A stretch of 64,000 bases of DNA from Dermatophagoides farinae. Its lineage: Eukaryota > Arthropoda > Arachnida > Sarcoptiformes > Pyroglyphidae. The notes beneath the pieces were generated by a model, which worked only from the letters and a program-made list of their open reading frames with translations, was not told the DNA's origin and ran no database searches. Positions 60,282 through 64,000 of the stretch are shown in pieces; the stretch's first letter is position 1; each line of letters opens with the position of its first letter. The stretch lies in assembly GCF_024713945.1 (NCBI RefSeq), contig NC_134680.1, positions 3,186,001 to 3,250,000 on the forward strand. The letters are read 5' to 3'. Made by a program: the position numbers and the translations under genes.

Positions 60282-61631
60282 ACCTATGCTGGAAATCGAG
60301 AAAAAAAATTTCCGTTCGTTTTTCTATTTTTTTTTTTTTTTTGTTGGAAAAAATAATTTATCATGACTACAATTATACTTTATATTTATTTATTATCATA
60401 TATTTACACACAAATCTCATTTGGAATCATATTTAGAATTTTTTGTTTCTCTCAAAAATTTTTTTTTTTGGAATTACAAATTGATCAAAAAAAATTACTA
60501 AATAAATATTTGATCCATGATCTTGATGTCCAAAAGTTTGGGTTTTTTTTTCTTTCCTCCGATCATTTCCATTAACATCATTTAATCATTTTAGTCTTCT
60601 GATCTCCATACACATGCTAACTTGAACTTCGAAACAGTTTGAAAAAAAATGTCGTAGAACTTGTATTTCTATTCAGTGTGTGTGTGTGTGTATGAATAAA
60701 CCGATCTTACTGCAAAAAAAAATACTTGTCATACTTGTTGAACATTGATTTTTTTGTATATTTGTATGATTGTGTGATTTTAAGAAATTTACGATATAAT
60801 CATAATAATTATATATATGACCATGTGAAAAGAAAATGTTTAGATTTCCATTTTACATACAAACTTTGAGATAGAAACACGCGATTAAATTGATTATCAG
60901 AAAAAAAGTAGCAAAATGAAATGCCAAAAAAAGCAAATATTCAGATCAAAAAAAAAAAAAAAAAAAACATATACCGAAGTTCAGGTTCTCGATGTGTGTG
61001 TGTGTGTGTGTGTGTTTGATAAGATTCGTGTGTATGTGTGTGTATTTAATCAAAAAGAAAAAGAAAGAAAAACGGATCCATAACGAACTTTAAAAAAAAC
61101 GAGTTTGTCTTCGTCACATCATCGTCATCGATCGATCGATCCGACTAACAACCATCCAACCAGAAATCACATTTCTTTTTTTGAATGAATGAATAATGTC
61201 ACAGTATATACCATATATATAAAAAACATTTCGTTGTCTTTCGATTTGAATTTGATTTTTTTTTTTGATTAAAGTTTTTTCTTTTCTGCAACCGAATTAT
61301 ATGTATTTGGAACTTTCAAAGATCATTTGACTAAACAATTTCCGTAATCAACATCGTCATCAATCGATTGTGATTTTTTTCAATTACATTCATTTTTCAT
61401 CAATTATGACTTTTGGATTTGTTCGAAGTTTTTTCAATCACTATATAAAAGTGTTTGATTGAACATATTTTTATCCAAGTGACAAATATCGATTTACTAA
61501 ATGTAGAAAATTTTCATTAACTTGAAGTTTGTGTGTGTGTGTATTTGTCGAGAGAAATTGATCGAAAAAAAGTTTCCATAATCCATAAATAAATAAATAA
61601 TTCAGAGAATTCAACAACGAAACAAAAACAA
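60282..61631. other. Spacer between ETHR and P5CS
   Basis: 1.35 kb, AT-rich. It includes a 20-base poly(A) at 60948-60967, (TG)11 at 60993-61014, (ATCG)n near 61127-61141 and a TATATAA-like stretch near 61442-61448, about 180 bases before the P5CS ATG. No second ETHR 3' exon (TM6-TM7 type) was found here. Confidence 0.5.
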
Positions 61632-64000
61632 ATGGCTACAAGAATTATTTGTCAGAAAAATCTATGGAATCATTATCGTTATATACGACAATTGTATTCG
61701 ACAAAAAATCCGAATCTTCGTCAATATATTCGCAAAACCTCATCATTATCTTCAACAACGATTAACGGTCAATCAACACAGCTACAATCGACGGTGACAA
61801 ATAATGGACACTCAACGACAGCCAATATTGTACGAGAATCATTTGCAAATCGTAGTGAATTGCGACGAGCACAACGTGTTATAATAAAATTAGGTTCGGC
61901 TGTTATAACACGTGATGATGAATGTGGCCTAGCACTTGGAAGATTAGCATCAATCGTTGAACAGGTATCTGAATTACATAAAGAAGGTCGTGATGTACTT
62001 ATGGTTACAAGTGGGGCGGTTGCATTCGGTAAACAAAAATTAGCATCCGAATTACGAATGTCAATGTCAATGCGTGAAACATTATCACGTGCAAATGATC
62101 ATCTTCAAGCACGTGGTTTGACATTATTAGAACCACGTGCAGCCGCTGCTGTTGGTCAATCCGGTTTAATGGCATTATATGATGCTATGTTTGCACAATA
62201 TGGTATAACTATTGCACAAATCTTAATTAACAAAACAGATTTTGGTAATCCAACATCACGTCAGAATCTTGCATCTACTGTGTTTGAATTACTTAAATTC
62301 GATATTATACCAATAATCAATACAAATGATGCTGTCGTTTCACCGGCATTGCCTGATGTAGACCTTGAAGGTGTTATCAGTGTAAACGATAATGATATTC
62401 TTGCCGCACATCTAGCTGTCGAAGTAAATTCCGATGCATTATTCTTATTATCCGATGTAAATGGTATTTATACGAAACCACCAAGTCAAGATGGAGCACG
62501 ATTATTGCATACATATGATCCAAGTATATCTCAAAGTATAACATTTGGTGAAGGATCACGTGTAGGTACCGGTGGTATGGAATCCAAAGTCAATTCAGCT
62601 GTATGGGCATTAAATCGTGGTGTATCCGTTGTCATTTGTAATGGTATGCAGGATGATGCCATTGCCAATATAATGGCCGGTAAACGTGTTGGAACCTTTT
62701 TTACACAGATACCGGAACAGATTGAATCTACACAGGCAATAATTCAGAATGGTAAGTGTTTTTATTTGTAAAATTATTACGAATTATTATTATCGTTTTA
62801 AACAAAATGAAATAAAAAGAAAAGTTTAGCTAAAAATAGATTTTTAAAAGAAAAAAGAAAGCTATGCTAACAAATGTTGTTGTTAACCAAATACATTTTG
62901 TTCATTGCCAGTGAAATTTAAAAAAATTTACGATCTTATCTTAACTTCTTTTTTTTATTCAAAAGATGTGATATTCAAAGTGTGTCATAATTCATTGTGA
63001 TGATAATTTTTTAAATTTTTCCTTGTTGTTTCATGAATAATTTTTTTTTCTTCCAAATATATGATGATATGATTGATAGCGCGACAAAGTAGCCGTTTAT
63101 TACAAAAATTAAATGGCCATGAACGTGGTGCCATCATTCATAAATTAGCAAATTTATTGGAAGAACGATCAAAATCGATATTAGAATCGAATGAACGCGA
63201 TATGATCAAGGCTCGTGCATCAGGTAAGCATCATCATTAAAGGGATGATTTATGTGAATTGAGTTCAATGTGAATTTATCATTATTTCATTTTTGAATAT
63301 ATCATTTTTGTCAAGATTTGGCTAAACCATTGCTTGATCGTTTAGCATTGACTGAATCGAAATTAAAATCCTTATCCACTGGTTTAAGACAAATAGCCGA
63401 TAGTTCAGAAACAGTGTTAGGTCGTATACGAAGACGTACACGTATTTCAAATGGTCTTGATCTTTGCCAGATAACCGTACCATTAGGAGTATTGTTGGTC
63501 ATTTTTGAATCACGTCCTGATTGTCTACCACAAATTGCTGCTTTATCCATTGCAAGTGGAAATGGTCTATTGGCTAAAGGTGGTAAAGAAGCGCAGGAAA
63601 CAAATCAAACATTACATCAATTAATACAGGAAGCCTTATCATCGATTTCGGATGGTGTTCGAAATGCTGTGAATTTGGTTGGAACACGCGAAGATGTTGC
63701 CGAATTAATTCAAGCTGATTATGGCATTGATTTGATTATACCACGTGGTTCAAGTGAATTAGTTCGTTCAATACAGGAACAAAGTCAACATGTACCAGTG
63801 CTTGGTCATTCGGAAGGTGTTTGTCATATATATGTTGACGATCGTGCCGATATGGAAAAAGCCATTCGAATTGGTAAAAAAGTTTCATTGATAAATAATT
63901 ATGATCGATGGATTTTAATAATAATTTTTTTTTGAATTTAGTTCGTGATTCAAAATGTGATTATCCATCCGCTTGTAATGCCGTCGAAACATTGTTGATT
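61632..64000 (+). CDS. ALDH18A1: Delta-1-pyrroline-5-carboxylate synthase (3' partial)
   Basis: Bifunctional mitochondrial enzyme making P5C, precursor of proline and ornithine, from glutamate. Exons are 61632-62751, 63080-63233, 63316-63873 and 63942-64000 (continues past the window), about 630 residues seen of the usual 790. Residues 1-45 are basic and Ser-rich without acids, a mitochondrial targeting peptide. The glutamate-5-kinase domain shows [49 protein letters not shown] and [16 protein letters not shown]. The glutamyl-phosphate reductase domain follows from exon 2 ([13 protein letters not shown]) with [57 protein letters not shown], then [20 protein letters not shown]. The catalytic Cys environment (YPSACNA) is present just before the window end. 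Confidence 0.95.
62752..63079 (+). other. P5CS first intron
   Basis: A 328-base GT-AG intron, longer than most small introns in this window, AT-rich, no open frame of interest. It separates the kinase and reductase halves of the enzyme. Confidence 0.75.

Noticed and set aside
1-64000. tRNA, rRNA, CRISPR or endogenous viral sequences
   Set aside because: By eye I found no tRNA B-box in a cloverleaf context, no rRNA, no spaced direct repeats of CRISPR type, and no reverse transcriptase, integrase or capsid-like motifs; a covariance-model or profile scan was not possible here.

Overview
The window looks like nuclear DNA of an acariform mite, most likely an astigmatid such as a house-dust or scab mite. 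The reasons are AT-rich DNA with abundant (GAT)n/(CAA)n/(TG)n tracts, compact genes with GT-AG introns mostly of 55-85 bases, arthropod-type genes (an ecdysis-triggering-hormone receptor and an igloo-like IQ protein), and proteins rich in poly-Asn, poly-Gln and poly-Ser. The clade is an inference from gene style; no database was searched. All protein names come from recognising motifs in translated sequence.

Layout. 1-16.9 kb is gene-dense and all on the plus strand: a 5'-truncated TMEM63/CSC1-type channel, an ankyrin-repeat protein with an apparent one-base frameshift, two unrecognised genes (one also with an apparent one-base shift, one with an AT-hook tail), two tandem Psq/CENP-B-type helix-turn-helix genes, DNA polymerase alpha catalytic subunit, the peroxisomal RING protein PEX12, and the nuclear-envelope phosphatase subunit CNEP1R1. 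17.28-19.15 kb is a transposon-like element with long inverted ends built from a palindromic unit. 19.2-21.1 kb holds HGH1 and, convergent to it, GOLT1. 21.5-25.6 kb is a minus-strand cluster of three membrane-anchored RNase T2 genes; the middle one has lost its catalytic histidines. 27.2-28.7 kb is CTP:phosphocholine cytidylyltransferase and 31.1-32.7 kb a cysteine-rich secreted or surface protein.

From 33 kb on the genes are neural or regulatory, with long introns and low-complexity spacers. A minus-strand igloo/neuromodulin-like gene spans 35.2-41.9 kb with a 5.45-kb intron. Divergent to it is a large RING-finger gene (44.1-48.7 kb). ETHR spans 52.1-60.3 kb, and its first intron carries an antisense two-exon gene with a CoREST-type ELM2 domain. 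The window ends inside ALDH18A1 (P5CS), truncated by the window edge.

The genes do not form one pathway. Loose themes are lipid and membrane work (PCYT1, CNEP1R1, GOLT1, PEX12) and a local RNase T2 family expansion. The most unusual items are the long-inverted-repeat element with possible cryptic exons, the catalytically dead RNase T2 paralogue, the antisense ELM2 gene inside the ETHR intron, and the Cys/Trp-rich tail of ETHR. I saw no convincing retroviral element, CRISPR array, rRNA or tRNA.
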